The notes under the pieces: generated by a model
Databases searched by the model: none
What the model saw: only the letters and a program-made list of their open reading frames with translations
What the model was told of the DNA's origin: nothing
From: an uncultured Clostridia bacterium
GTDB lineage: Bacteria > Bacillota > Clostridia > Oscillospirales > Acutalibacteraceae
DNA: 46,863 nucleotides
Assembly: GCA_946484175.1 (NCBI GenBank)
Contig: CAMLSX010000014.1
Coordinates: 1 to 46,863, forward strand
Reading direction: 5' to 3'
In this document: piece by piece, positions 31,988 to 39,973 of the stretch
Position numbering within the stretch: the first letter of the stretch is position 1
How the letters are laid out: the number at the start of each line of letters is the position of its first letter
Translations under genes and position numbers: made by a program

Positions 31988-33382
31988 CTATTCGAACATC
32001 TGCTCCAATTTTTCGGCGGCGGTTTTATCGGAGCTCTTTAGGAAGTGGCTGTAGATATCTGTTGTGGTGCTTGTTCGCGCATGACCCGCTCTGCCGGCAA
32101 CTGTGACCAGCGGAACGCCCGCTGCAATCTGCATGGTGATGTTGGTATGGCGCAGCGAATGCACCGTCCTGTGGGGCAGCCCTGCCGCGTCACACACCTT
32201 ATGCACCCATGTGTACACGGTGCCGGGGTAGATCTGTGCGCCGCACTCCGCAATGAACAGCCGGTCTGTTTCTTTCCACCGATCGCCCATATCGTGGCGG
32301 TACTGATCGTACCATGCCTTGTATTCCGTCAGCACCGATAGCAGCTTATCCGATATAGCAATCACTCGCTTGCTGCTCTCGGTTTTGGGTTCTTTATCTA
32401 CAACGCCGATGCCCGCCACCGTCGTGACTGATCGCTCGATGGTGATGGTAGCCTCTTTGAAATCGATGTTCGACCATTCCAATCCGCAGAGCTCACCGCG
32501 CCGCATGCCTGTCAGCAGCAGGATTATCGCCGCCGTTTTGTATCGTATATCTAGATAGGCGTCCGCTGCCGCATAGAACTTCTTGGCATCTTCATCGTTC
32601 ATGTAGTCGATCTCCTTTGATGGCCGCTTTGGGAAGTCTATGTAATCTGCGCTGGCATAGTTATCGTTGATGAGTCGTTGCTTCTTTGCATGGGATAGTA
32701 TGGCGCGCAGTGTTCGTTTAATTTTGTGCATTGTTTCGTAGGCGTATGGTTCTTTTCTCTTTGTAACATTGAACAGTGATGTGGTGCTGCGTCCGAGGCA
32801 GGCCGCCAACCGCTCCGCGTATTCCAGACTGATGGTCTTTCCCGCCAGTGCTGCCGTCAGCGTGCAGCAGTTGAAGTCCAGTTCAAATCGTAGCTTTCGG
32901 AAGCCCATCTTCGCTTCCTGCATTGCCTCCCGCAGTTCAGGCTTGGCGGTCACCGTTGTGACCGTCTTTTCTTTTTTGTCAAGCTGATCATAGAAGCGTT
33001 GTATGATGGTGGGATTGAGTTCGCGCAGTTTGTACCCGCCGATGCTGGCGGCGATATCCTTGATGGCGTTCTGGCAGTTCACATAGTAGCTGGCCGAGAG
33101 TTCGTCCTTTCGCCGCTCCAGCCACCAGGTAGCGTATTCGCCCAAGGTGATATCGGGCGAGATGCCCTCCGCGCCAGGCGCGGTGAGGGACATCTTCAGC
33201 TCGGATTCGTATTTGTCTGCGTATATGACGACTTCGCGTTCCATCTGCTTTTGCGTTAGTCCTGCTGGCGGACGCCATGTGGTCGAGTAGACATTCAGTT
33301 TGCCGCTGCCTTTGTCCTTCATCTTCACCTGTATTCGGTAGCTGGGACCGGATTTCGTCATTCGTTTTGTGATTGTTGCCAT
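31988..33382 (-). CDS. int: Tyrosine recombinase (integrase) with an internal HTH-like segment
   Basis: A 464-residue integrase. Residues 1-65 resemble an arm-type DNA-binding domain (SGPSYRIQVKMKDKGSGK), 75-135 begin the SAM-like core-binding domain, and 265-460 are catalytic with R294 (TGMRRGEL), H408 and R411 (HSLRH), H434 (GHARTS) and nucleophile Y444 (DIYSHF). Between 160 and 205 the core-binding domain is interrupted by ALAGKTISLEYAERLAACLG, which looks like a Cro/XRE helix-turn-helix, making it longer than the usual 380-400. It integrates and excises the element, with the excisionase encoded 72 bases upstream. The start follows a weak GAGG site. Confidence 0.93.
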   Translation of the reverse strand: MATITKRMTKSGPSYRIQVKMKDKGSGKLNVYSTTWRPPAGLTQKQMEREVVIYADKYESELKMSLTAPGAEGISPDITLGEYATWWLERRKDELSASYYVNCQNAIKDIAASIGGYKLRELNPTIIQRFYDQLDKKEKTVTTVTAKPELREAMQEAKMGFRKLRFELDFNCCTLTAALAGKTISLEYAERLAACLGRSTTSLFNVTKRKEPYAYETMHKIKRTLRAILSHAKKQRLINDNYASADYIDFPKRPSKEIDYMNDEDAKKFYAAADAYLDIRYKTAAIILLLTGMRRGELCGLEWSNIDFKEATITIERSVTTVAGIGVVDKEPKTESSKRVIAISDKLLSVLTEYKAWYDQYRHDMGDRWKETDRLFIAECGAQIYPGTVYTWVHKVCDAAGLPHRTVHSLRHTNITMQIAAGVPLVTVAGRAGHARTSTTTDIYSHFLKSSDKTAAEKLEQMFE

Positions 33383-33454
33383 ATCGGTTCCTCCGTTATT
33401 TTGTTATTGCAAGCCCTTGGCAACAACAAAGGAAGCCAGAGAAGTGCTACAAAG

Positions 33455-33658
33455 TCAAGCAATATTTTCACTTTCGCCTGAGAAATATTTGATAAGATCG
33501 TCAAGGTCCACCAGAATCTTTTTGCCTGTAAACACGCAGTGCACCTTGCCGTCCTTGCAGAGAGAACGGATGCAATTTGCAGTGATAGCCGAGTCATGGT
33601 CGATTTCCTTGATAATTTCCACCGATTCACCGATGGTACGCATTCTGTGTATAGTCAT
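33455..33658 (-). CDS. xis: Excisionase-type DNA-binding protein
   Basis: A 67-residue protein, MTIHRMRTIGESVEIIKEID followed by SAITANCIRSLCKDGKVHCVFTGKKILVDLDDLIKYFSG. This is the MerR-like winged helix typical of element excisionases and of HTH_17 proteins. It bends DNA at the attachment sites and turns the integrase towards excision. The ATG at 33658 follows AAAGGAG by 9 bases. It is directly upstream of the integrase, likely on the same transcript, driven from the region at 33858-33881. Confidence 0.85.
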   Translation of the reverse strand: MTIHRMRTIGESVEIIKEIDHDSAITANCIRSLCKDGKVHCVFTGKKILVDLDDLIKYFSGESENIA

Positions 33659-33799
33659 GAGGTAAACTCCTTTCGATTTTTGAAAAAGTTGATTTATGGG
33701 GCTATACCCCTTCTTGATTTCCCGATTTTTCGCGTGTGACCCCACGCCCGTCTCGGTATTGAAAAGCTGTAGAGATTTAGACCGCCCCTCCCCCCGGTG

Positions 33800-33881
33800 T
33801 TGCAACTGTAGCAGGCTTTAGGTGTTGACTCGATTTTTTCTTCTCTTAAGAGACAACATTATACACCTGCTACATATGCAA
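33800..33881. promoter_or_regulatory. 16-bp inverted repeats flanking the xis-int promoter
   Basis: TTGCAACTGTAGCAGG (33800-33815) and the complement of TTGCATATGTAGCAGG (33866-33881) face each other across 50 bases; 14 of 16 positions match. A minus-strand -10 box (TATAAT, 33858-33863) sits against the right copy, so a bound protein would cover the -35 region. Likely operators for xis-int or excisionase-binding sites. Confidence 0.55.
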
Positions 33882-33888
33882 CAGAGAC

Positions 33889-36042
33889 TTATAGGGGCTG
33901 TGCGGTGCCGCCTAATGTATAGCCGATCAGGATTGTGGTGGCGTTGCCGCCGCCTTTAGGACGCTTGCGCTCCAGAGTAGCGAAGCTGCTAAGCGCCTGG
34001 TTAAACTTGGCGGAGTTTTCCGGCCTGCAGCCGTTATCCTCACACCACTGGGTGTATGCTTTATACACCGCGCCGGTTCGCACTTCGGATCCGTCGATCT
34101 TTTCGAGACATTCCTCGGTGAAGCGCGCCACCTTATCGCTTTCCTTGCGATATTCCTCGATGGCTTCCTTAACGGAGTCCGGTATCATCAATCCTTCGGA
34201 TTGAATCAGTCTGTAACCTTCCAGCAGCCAGTTGAGGATTGCACTCTGACTGTTTGGTGCAGCGAACAACTCTTTTAGATTTTTGTCCTGCTCCTTTTCA
34301 CCGAAATGTCGATCGAAGGTGACGATGATCACACGGTCGCTGCTGAACAAGGTCAGGTCGCTGATCGCCGGACGGTAATTGGTATTGATGTACAGCTTAA
34401 ACTGCGGTTTGAAGTCAAAGCTGTTTTCGTTCAGGAAGCGGGCGTTCATCGTGTCGTTACCGGTCATGGTTTTCACCAGTGCTGCATCCAAGCGGAGACT
34501 TCTGTCTGGTTCTGAGATGTTTACGAATCTCACACCTGCCAATCTGGCTACGTCTTCGCTAGGTGCTCTACTGCTCTTATTCACCTTGATTCCTATGGTC
34601 TCTGCTTGGGATGTGCAACCGTAATGTCCGATCACTTTCAGCACGCTTTCACACAGCGTACCTTTACCGTTGCGGGTGGTTGCTCCGTAGAAGATAAACA
34701 TACACTCGAAGCGGGTATCACCGCTGAGACCGTAACCCAGCACCTTCTGCAGGAACTTCGCTTTCTCCTGATCGCCGTTGGTAATCTCCACCATGAAGCG
34801 TTCAAACCGTTCACAGCGTGCATCGGGATTGTATTCCACATTGCTGTGCTTGGTCAGCTTGTCCTCTGGCCGATGGGGAGTAAATTCCTTCGTTTTCAGG
34901 TGGAGGGTGCCGTTTTTGCAGTTAAAGATGTAGGGATCCGTATCAAATTCTTCCATACTAATGGTATGTACACTCATTGCGTCAGAGATCACCGTTTCGC
35001 GCATTTTACGCGTCTGCCAACGGTAGCAGAACTTAGCATATTCCTCGCGGCGCTTGTCATCTTCGATGGATAAACAGTAAATGCAGAGGTGTCTTGCAAG
35101 CTGTTTACAGAGCTCCCTAGTCTTGGTATTCCCGACATCCTGCTCCCACACAATACCGTTGTAATGGAACCAGCTCTTGCGCTCCGGAACGTAGCGGAGC
35201 ACATCCTTATAGAAGTCTGCGAAAAGCTGTCCGGCGCCGAGCTCTGTCCATGGATACGCCTTGTTATCTTCCGGTTTGAGCTTCTTCAGATATTCCTGCG
35301 GTGCGCCAAACTGCTCCGGTGGGATATAACCCTCCGCGCTGCTCATCTCGCGACCGTACTTCTGGGCGCTTTGCCAGATAGCATCCAGCTCCTGCTGTTC
35401 CAGCGGCGGTACACATTTGGCTGCTTCTGTATCGAAGTGTGCCTTTGCTTCTGCTTCACCGTAGCGCTTAATGAGCTGGCATGCTTTTTTGTGCAGTGTT
35501 CCATTGCGTCCGCCTGCCAGAATGAACAGCTTGTCCACGGTCTTCTTACCCTTAAAGTACATGACCTGCGGATTCTCCACTCCGAACAGGAAGCGGCCTG
35601 CGTCCAGTGCATTTGCGTCAAATTCAGGAAACTTTTTCTGAATCTGCTTTTTCAGTGCTACATACTGTTCTGCGCTGCTGAGCCTTCCGATCGGAAAGTA
35701 ACAGTGGAACTTGGGACGCGCCGCTTTGCCGTCTTTTTCTTTCATGTGGCTGCGGCTGAAGCACACCGCGAAAGCCACATCAGGAAACGCCTTCTGCACA
35801 TCCTCCGGGCCTTTCCAGTCTTCGGGGTTGTCGCTGTGATCGTTGTCACAGTCCATAGGGATGCAGTCGGCATACTGGAAGTTTGCAATGCCTCTTACGT
35901 TACCCGCGTACTTTGCGCACACATGATCGCGGCGCATTGCCTGCTCCAGCGCAGTCAGATTGTCCACCGTCATCTCGTTGGGATATACCTTATTCTGTTT
36001 TGCGCCGGTGGTGTTTGCTGTGTAGATTGTAAATGGTTTCAT
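33889..36042 (-). CDS. Primase-helicase of a mobile element (AEP-like primase plus D5/P4-type helicase)
   Basis: A 717-residue two-part replication protein. The N-terminal 200 residues resemble archaeo-eukaryotic primases: PMDCDNDH (D64, D66), CFSRSHM (H99) and DAGRFLFGVENP (D147) would be the three catalytic motifs. Residues 285-400 are the D5_N-type linker (WFHYNGIVWEQD), and the SF3 helicase follows with Walker A GATTRNGKGT (453-462). The C-terminal winged domain is usual. Proteins of this type start and unwind replication of phage satellites and plasmids. GGAGG precedes the ATG by 6 bases. It lies 23 bases downstream of the small HTH gene and the iteron-like region, which could be its origin. 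Confidence 0.9.
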   Translation of the reverse strand: MKPFTIYTANTTGAKQNKVYPNEMTVDNLTALEQAMRRDHVCAKYAGNVRGIANFQYADCIPMDCDNDHSDNPEDWKGPEDVQKAFPDVAFAVCFSRSHMKEKDGKAARPKFHCYFPIGRLSSAEQYVALKKQIQKKFPEFDANALDAGRFLFGVENPQVMYFKGKKTVDKLFILAGGRNGTLHKKACQLIKRYGEAEAKAHFDTEAAKCVPPLEQQELDAIWQSAQKYGREMSSAEGYIPPEQFGAPQEYLKKLKPEDNKAYPWTELGAGQLFADFYKDVLRYVPERKSWFHYNGIVWEQDVGNTKTRELCKQLARHLCIYCLSIEDDKRREEYAKFCYRWQTRKMRETVISDAMSVHTISMEEFDTDPYIFNCKNGTLHLKTKEFTPHRPEDKLTKHSNVEYNPDARCERFERFMVEITNGDQEKAKFLQKVLGYGLSGDTRFECMFIFYGATTRNGKGTLCESVLKVIGHYGCTSQAETIGIKVNKSSRAPSEDVARLAGVRFVNISEPDRSLRLDAALVKTMTGNDTMNARFLNENSFDFKPQFKLYINTNYRPAISDLTLFSSDRVIIVTFDRHFGEKEQDKNLKELFAAPNSQSAILNWLLEGYRLIQSEGLMIPDSVKEAIEEYRKESDKVARFTEECLEKIDGSEVRTGAVYKAYTQWCEDNGCRPENSAKFNQALSSFATLERKRPKGGGNATTILIGYTLGGTAQPL

Positions 36043-36065
36043 AACTTACCTCCAATCTACCTGCA

Positions 36066-36257
36066 TCAGTGCCCGTGCCCGATGGGATAGCTGATTTCAT
36101 AGATCGCACGCATTACCTTTTCCTTCTGCTGAGGATTCAATTCTTCACGAAGAAGTCTTGAGAAGGTTTCCGGTCTGATTCCGAGCCACTTGGCAATCTC
36201 CCAGTAGTGCACTCCCATCTCGCAGGCTTTTATTCTGATATCTTGGTTCGCTTTCAT
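36066..36257 (-). CDS. Small helix-turn-helix protein
   Basis: A 63-residue protein. The N-terminal KACEMGVHYWEIAKWLGIRPETFSRLL (about 10-36) is a Cro-like HTH; the rest is a helix. Such small genes sit directly upstream of the primase in many Firmicutes integrative elements and may control it or help open the origin. AAAGGA precedes the ATG by 6 bases. It is the first gene of the replication operon. Confidence 0.8.
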   Translation of the reverse strand: MKANQDIRIKACEMGVHYWEIAKWLGIRPETFSRLLREELNPQQKEKVMRAIYEISYPIGHGH

Positions 36258-36300
36258 ATGTTTTCCTTTCCGGCCTTGGGGCCTATCGAATTTTTATGGC

Positions 36301-36366
36301 CGGTGCTCTAGATAACAAAAAGAGCACCGATACGTTGCTCTTTGTAGCGTCGTAACTGTGCTCTTT
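36301..36366 (-). promoter_or_regulatory. Overlapping alternative hairpins in the leader of the replication operon
   Basis: On the minus-strand transcript AAAGAGCA (36336-36343) can pair with TGCTCTTT (36319-36326), followed by TTGTT, to form a weak terminator. The same middle segment can instead pair upstream with AAAGAGCAC (36358-36366) or downstream with GAGCACCG (36301-36308). Mutually exclusive pairings of this sort are the layout of an attenuator; the pairing is visible, its use is inferred. Confidence 0.4.
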
Positions 36367-36428
36367 GAATCTTTGATTATTGAATTTTGAAGCGTTGTTT
36401 CTTTGTAATATTGTTCTTTGTATCTTTG
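36339..36428 (+). repeat. Six short TCTTTG direct repeats (iteron-like)
   Basis: TCTTTG occurs at 36339, 36362, 36370, 36400, 36415 and 36423 (consensus TCTTTGTA), with spacings of 23, 8, 30, 15 and 8 bases, roughly multiples of 7.5. The 405-base gap 36258-36662 also holds the leader hairpins, the promoter and a terminator but no gene. Candidate replication origin for the adjacent primase-helicase, or operator array. Confidence 0.45.
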
Positions 36429-36464
36429 TGACGTCTAGCGCCTTAAATGTCTTTCGACATCATG

Positions 36465-36493
36465 ATGATAACATATTCGAACGTTTGTGTCAA
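36465..36493 (-). promoter_or_regulatory. Strong promoter of the replication operon
   Basis: Minus strand consensus TTGACA (36488-36493), 17 bases, TATCAT (36465-36470). The spacer contains TTCGAA within AACGTTCGAATATGTT, a likely repressor-binding palindrome. Leader of about 200 bases to the HTH gene. Confidence 0.75.
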
Positions 36494-36617
36494 TAGTAAA
36501 TCGCAATATTTTGTGTTAAAATTTTATGACTGAGGCGTGCTGGCACAATATATAGTAATCTTTTAGAATTTCGCGTTCCATAGACTTTTCAGAAATTGCT
36601 TCAGTAAGCCTCAGTAA

Positions 36618-36656
36618 TACAAAACACCACCGCAGCCTTTTGGGGTTACGGTGGTG
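36618..36656 (-). terminator. Terminator of the small-gene operon
   Basis: CACCACCG and CGGTGGTG form the outer stem (36625-36656) of a hairpin with a few inner mismatches; minus strand TTTTGTATT follows. Confidence 0.75.
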
Positions 36657-36662
36657 AGCTTT

Positions 36663-36887
36663 TTAGTTGTAGTCCTTCATGAGGATGGCCTGCGCGAACT
36701 CTGTGTCTTCATCCACCGGTTTGATGTCCCAGCCACGATCGTAGTTGCATACAATTTCGCCTCCGCGCTTGATCATCAGCTTGCTGATCCTGCCGCCGTC
36801 GATCCCGAACTGGCTGCCTTCGTCGAAGTGCTTAACCCAGTAGCGGTAGCCCTTCTTATTGATGATGATGGTGCCTTCTCTCCACAT
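36663..36887 (-). CDS. Small hypothetical protein
   Basis: A 74-residue soluble protein (MWREGTIIINKKGYRYWVKHF, then ISKLMIKRGGEIVCNYDRGWD) predicted to be mostly beta. I recognise the pattern from Clostridia mobile elements (DUF7678-like) but no function is known. The ATG at 36887 follows AAGGAGG by 8 bases; the frame is open to 36935 without a ribosome site. It is 13 bases downstream of the next small gene. Confidence 0.7.
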   Translation of the reverse strand: MWREGTIIINKKGYRYWVKHFDEGSQFGIDGGRISKLMIKRGGEIVCNYDRGWDIKPVDEDTEFAQAILMKDYN

Positions 36888-36900
36888 GTCCGTTGCCTCC

Positions 36901-37212
36901 TTACCACTCGAATCCTGCGAAGGTTGCGATCTCACGCGCTGCGTTCATCGCTCTCTTGGGGCTGGTGTAGTCGCGGATGAACTTCGGATCGTCGCGGCCG
37001 TTGCGTCTTACCGCTGCCAGCACCGCTGTTCCGCAGAGCATCATGCGAATTTCAAGTGTGTCCTGCTGCTTGCCATGCCATGCGACCTCCACCTCGCGTG
37101 TCCACTCTCTGTGGTACACGGTGTTCTGAGTGTCGGTGGTCTTTGCTGCTTCGGTGAAGCCGTTCTTCTCGATCAGCTCCATGAAGTCTTTCTGTGCTTT
37201 TTCTATGGTCAT
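36901..37212 (-). CDS. Small hypothetical protein
   Basis: A 103-residue soluble protein of unknown function. The middle (VYHREWTREVEVAWHGKQQD) looks like beta strands and the C-terminus (SPKRAMNAAREIATFAGF) a helix. AAGGAGG precedes the ATG by 8 bases. It shares an operon with the 74-residue protein. Confidence 0.7.
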   Translation of the reverse strand: MTIEKAQKDFMELIEKNGFTEAAKTTDTQNTVYHREWTREVEVAWHGKQQDTLEIRMMLCGTAVLAAVRRNGRDDPKFIRDYTSPKRAMNAAREIATFAGFEW

Positions 37213-37305
37213 TGCTGTCTGCCTCCTTGTTATTAGGGTAGGACAATTAAGCCAGAAAGAAGGGGTAAAGTCCAGCTAATAACGCAATAATTAGCAATTA
37301 AAACA

Positions 37306-37340
37306 CAAAAAGGCACCGCAACATTTCTGCTGCGATGCCT
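37306..37340 (-). terminator. Terminator of the DUF6809-like gene
   Basis: Minus strand AGGCATCGCA, 10-base loop, TGCGGTGCCT, then TTTTTGTG. It lies 7 bases past the stop codon. Confidence 0.75.
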
Positions 37341-37347
37341 CGTGCTA

Positions 37348-37644
37348 TTATGTCATTTTGGGGTCTGTAATCTCACCCAGGCTGATCATTGCCTCCGCTG
37401 CCAACCGCATACCAAGCTTGAATCCGAGGACGAATGACATCATTTCGTTTTTGTCTCCCAGCTCCGACGCGCAGTCCTTGAACTTCTCGAACGTTTCCTG
37501 CTGCGCCTGCGTCAGCGTCTGCACCAGCTCATCCTCGTTCCGGGTCACAAGGTTTAGTATGTGCGAATACGTACCGCCTCTGATGATATCCCGATCCGAC
37601 GGGCTGATGTTGCCGTAATACAGTTCCCCTATGATACTTCGCAT
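37348..37644 (-). CDS. DUF6809-like helical protein
   Basis: A 98-residue, largely helical protein: GELYYGNISPSDRDI at the start, TQAQQETFEKFKDC in the middle and FVLGFKLGMRLAAEAM near the end. It matches a family widespread in Clostridia mobile elements with no known biochemical role. The ATG at 37644 follows AAAGGAGG by 8 bases. It is the last gene before the element's small-gene block, 90 bases downstream of the DUF2971 gene. Confidence 0.7.
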   Translation of the reverse strand: MRSIIGELYYGNISPSDRDIIRGGTYSHILNLVTRNEDELVQTLTQAQQETFEKFKDCASELGDKNEMMSFVLGFKLGMRLAAEAMISLGEITDPKMT

Positions 37645-37734
37645 GTCGCCACCTCCTTTGGCAGGGACACACAATACCAGAACACTCCGGCAATATCCAG
37701 ATGAAAAGCGGTTTGTTTGCAATTAAGTAGCAAA

Positions 37735-38739
37735 TCAGGCTATTTGAATCAACTGTCCGGAAGTTTCTTCATTTTTTTGCCGTTTAAGCAACGTGTGCAT
37801 ATAGCTATTATATACTTCTTCGCTTTCGATTTGATATCGATCTAAACTAAGTTTGCATTGTCGTATAGATAGGCTTTCGTGAGTGTCAACAGCCTTTACC
37901 AGATCTCTATATTTTGCCGCCGATGTATCAAAATTAACGCCAACATAAACGCCGCTAATACAATCGAAGGGAAGGTACTCCGCCTCTGTTTCACAAATCA
38001 GTCGCCATTCGTGCTCATGTTCCCATACATCCGCCTTTGAAGTAAGGAAATTCAATCCGGCTGCTTTGCTTCCAGAATACTGTAAATCTGCACGAATGGG
38101 GCTATAGTGAACTTTTGACATTCCCGACATTATTTGATGCGTTAACTCAGATTTCTCATCCAACAAGGACAAATCAAATTCAACGCAAATTCCGTTATGA
38201 CTATTTCCATAGTATGACCACATTAGTATTGAATCGCAAATCTCAGAAAAACAAGAAATTTTGCAATTCAGCCGCATAACGCGTTCTCTTTCAACAAATC
38301 CGTTATCAATAGCTGCGGCAAATTCATCCAGTGAAAAAACGTTGTCACCCATCATTGCATATACTTTTTGTACCACATCCTGTACAGGTCTTTCAACAGC
38401 AATTGTCGATAAACCACCTGCTGTCTTAATAAGAAAATCAGTATATTTCTGAATAATTGCGAGGTGGTTTTTCCCTTGATCTTTCTTATGTACCGCGCAA
38501 AGATACTCCAGAAATTTATTTGCTAGTTCCTTATCTGAATCGTCTGATGTTAATGTGGTTATTCTTGTGCAATGGAATGCTGCATCAAAAGGATCATTAA
38601 ATGTCCGCGGATCATCCAAATGAACACGCCTATTTCTTATGCAGTCGATTGCATACTTTGTGTTGGAATAATATTTATACAGTTTTCTATCTATCACATA
38701 CGGAGCAGATAGAAAACGATATTCTTCTTTTGTGTCCAT
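37735..38739 (-). CDS. DUF2971 domain protein
   Basis: A 334-residue protein of the DUF2971 family. The landmarks are YYSNTKYAIDCIRNRRVHLDDPRTFNDPFD (about 23-52), SCFSEICDSILMWSYYGNSHNGICVEFD (about 168-195) and WEHEHEWRLICE (about 240-251). The domain is found often beside restriction and abortive-infection genes but has no proven activity. GGAGG is 8 bases from the ATG at 38739. It closes the defence-like cluster, 30 bases downstream of the Nudix gene. Confidence 0.85.
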   Translation of the reverse strand: MDTKEEYRFLSAPYVIDRKLYKYYSNTKYAIDCIRNRRVHLDDPRTFNDPFDAAFHCTRITTLTSDDSDKELANKFLEYLCAVHKKDQGKNHLAIIQKYTDFLIKTAGGLSTIAVERPVQDVVQKVYAMMGDNVFSLDEFAAAIDNGFVERERVMRLNCKISCFSEICDSILMWSYYGNSHNGICVEFDLSLLDEKSELTHQIMSGMSKVHYSPIRADLQYSGSKAAGLNFLTSKADVWEHEHEWRLICETEAEYLPFDCISGVYVGVNFDTSAAKYRDLVKAVDTHESLSIRQCKLSLDRYQIESEEVYNSYMHTLLKRQKNEETSGQLIQIA

Positions 38740-38769
38740 TATCGGCGCCTCCATCCTTTGAAGTCAACA

Positions 38770-39168
38770 TTAACATATGAATTTCTCAATGCTGTTACTT
38801 TTCAACATTTCTTTGTCTGCCGGACAGAATTCGTACTGCTCAACCTCACCGGGAGTGATCCATGCCAGTGCATTATGCTCCTTATTTTCAGGAACACCCG
38901 CTGTGATGTCGCAAAGGTAAAAATGCAAGTGCACAATGCGATCAGGATATTCGTACGTGATATCCGTCAGCTCCCGCTCCACGCTCAACGTAACGCCAAG
39001 TTCCTCCTGGCACTCACGGATGATGCACTGTTCGCCGGTTTCTCCAGCTTCAATTTTGCCGCCTGGGAACTCCCACAGCAAACCGCAATTTTTCTCCGCG
39101 GGACGCTGGCAAATGAGGACTTTACCGTTTTGTCGTATGATGGCGGCTGTTACTTCAAGTGTTTTCAT
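38770..39168 (-). CDS. Nudix hydrolase, MutT-like
   Basis: A 132-residue Nudix enzyme. The box GKIEAGETGEQCIIRECQEELGV (37-59) fits GX5EX7REUXEEXGU exactly, and LLWEFPGG precedes it as in MutT. MutT-like enzymes hydrolyse oxidised or modified dNTPs to the monophosphate. The start codon overlaps the stop of the SRA-like gene (ATGA), so the two are translationally coupled. In this setting it may act on modified nucleotides rather than on general housekeeping 8-oxo-dGTP, an inference from context. Confidence 0.9.
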   Translation of the reverse strand: MKTLEVTAAIIRQNGKVLICQRPAEKNCGLLWEFPGGKIEAGETGEQCIIRECQEELGVTLSVERELTDITYEYPDRIVHLHFYLCDITAGVPENKEHNALAWITPGEVEQYEFCPADKEMLKSNSIEKFIC

Positions 39169-39926
39169 GCGCTAGTCACTTTCCTCAGACGGAACTTGTA
39201 CTCCTTGCGGATATTTCCGTCTTCGTCCTTCTCATCCTCGTATGTATAATCAACGAGCTCAAAGACGCCTTGATAGTAATACTCCTGTGGAGAAAACTTC
39301 ACGAACAAGTGAAGCTTCTTTCCGTTGCGCGCTGCATCCCTGATCGCAAGATTTCCCTTGGTCATGGTCTGATCACCGGTTTTTCCCTCGCCGGAATACA
39401 GGTAATCGCCTTCGGCGGTCCACTTATCGTGGTACACAAAGTTTCCGCTGGCTTTGCCGATCGAGGAAATCAAAACGACAGTGCTGTCTGTCGGATTGAT
39501 GCCTCTGCCGAATCCGGAAATGCGAATACCAAACTGATCTTCCACCTGTTGATAGGTAAGGATGGGCTGTCTGGCCAGCTTTTCCGCGTGATAGTCCAGC
39601 GCGAACATTTCATCAAGCGTCTTTGCTTTCTTTGCCTTCGGTGCTGCAACCGCAACAGCGGCGCGGCGCTGTTCTTCTGCTGCTTTGCGTGCAGCTTCTT
39701 CAGCTTGACGCTTCTGCTCAGCTGCTGCCTTTGCATCGTTGATCTCATCTACGATCGCTTGCTGCAACACGGAATCCTCTGCTTTGATGAACTTTTCAAA
39801 AGCATCCGGATAAACAAACTTGGTTGTTTTGGCAGCAAACTCTACCGTTATGTAATTGCCTTCCATTTCAGTGATCACACCCGCACCAAACACGGTATGC
39901 TTCACTTTCAATCCGATCAGTTCCAT
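39165..39926 (-). CDS. SRA/YDG-like modified-base-binding protein with N-terminal SH3-like motif
   Basis: A 253-residue protein. Residues 1-45 (VKHTVFGAGVITEM, ITVEFAAKTTKFVYP) form a small SH3/Tudor-like beta domain seen in many helicase and restriction proteins. Residues 55-100 are an Ala/Lys/Glu-rich coiled coil. From 125 the pattern resembles SRA domains that flip out methylated or hydroxymethylated cytosine: FGRGINP, YHDKWTAEGDYLYSGEGKTG (about 165-184), DQTMTKGNLAI, YYYQGVFELVDY and KFRLRKV. No nuclease motif is present, so it would need a partner, most likely the DUF262/DUF1524 protein encoded 47 bases upstream. AAGGAG is 8 bases before the ATG at 39926. Confidence 0.7.
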   Translation of the reverse strand: MELIGLKVKHTVFGAGVITEMEGNYITVEFAAKTTKFVYPDAFEKFIKAEDSVLQQAIVDEINDAKAAAEQKRQAEEAARKAAEEQRRAAVAVAAPKAKKAKTLDEMFALDYHAEKLARQPILTYQQVEDQFGIRISGFGRGINPTDSTVVLISSIGKASGNFVYHDKWTAEGDYLYSGEGKTGDQTMTKGNLAIRDAARNGKKLHLFVKFSPQEYYYQGVFELVDYTYEDEKDEDGNIRKEYKFRLRKVTSA

Positions 39927-39973
39927 ATTTCTATCTCCTTGCTCTAAACGGAACATTTGTCCCACTTAGCTTT

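Noticed and set aside
33359-33630. A 90-codon minus-strand frame overlapping the excisionase
   Set aside because: Out of frame with the excisionase gene, which has the ribosome site and the HTH pattern.
36339-36428. CRISPR array
   Set aside because: The TCTTTG words are too short and irregularly spaced, with no constant spacers.
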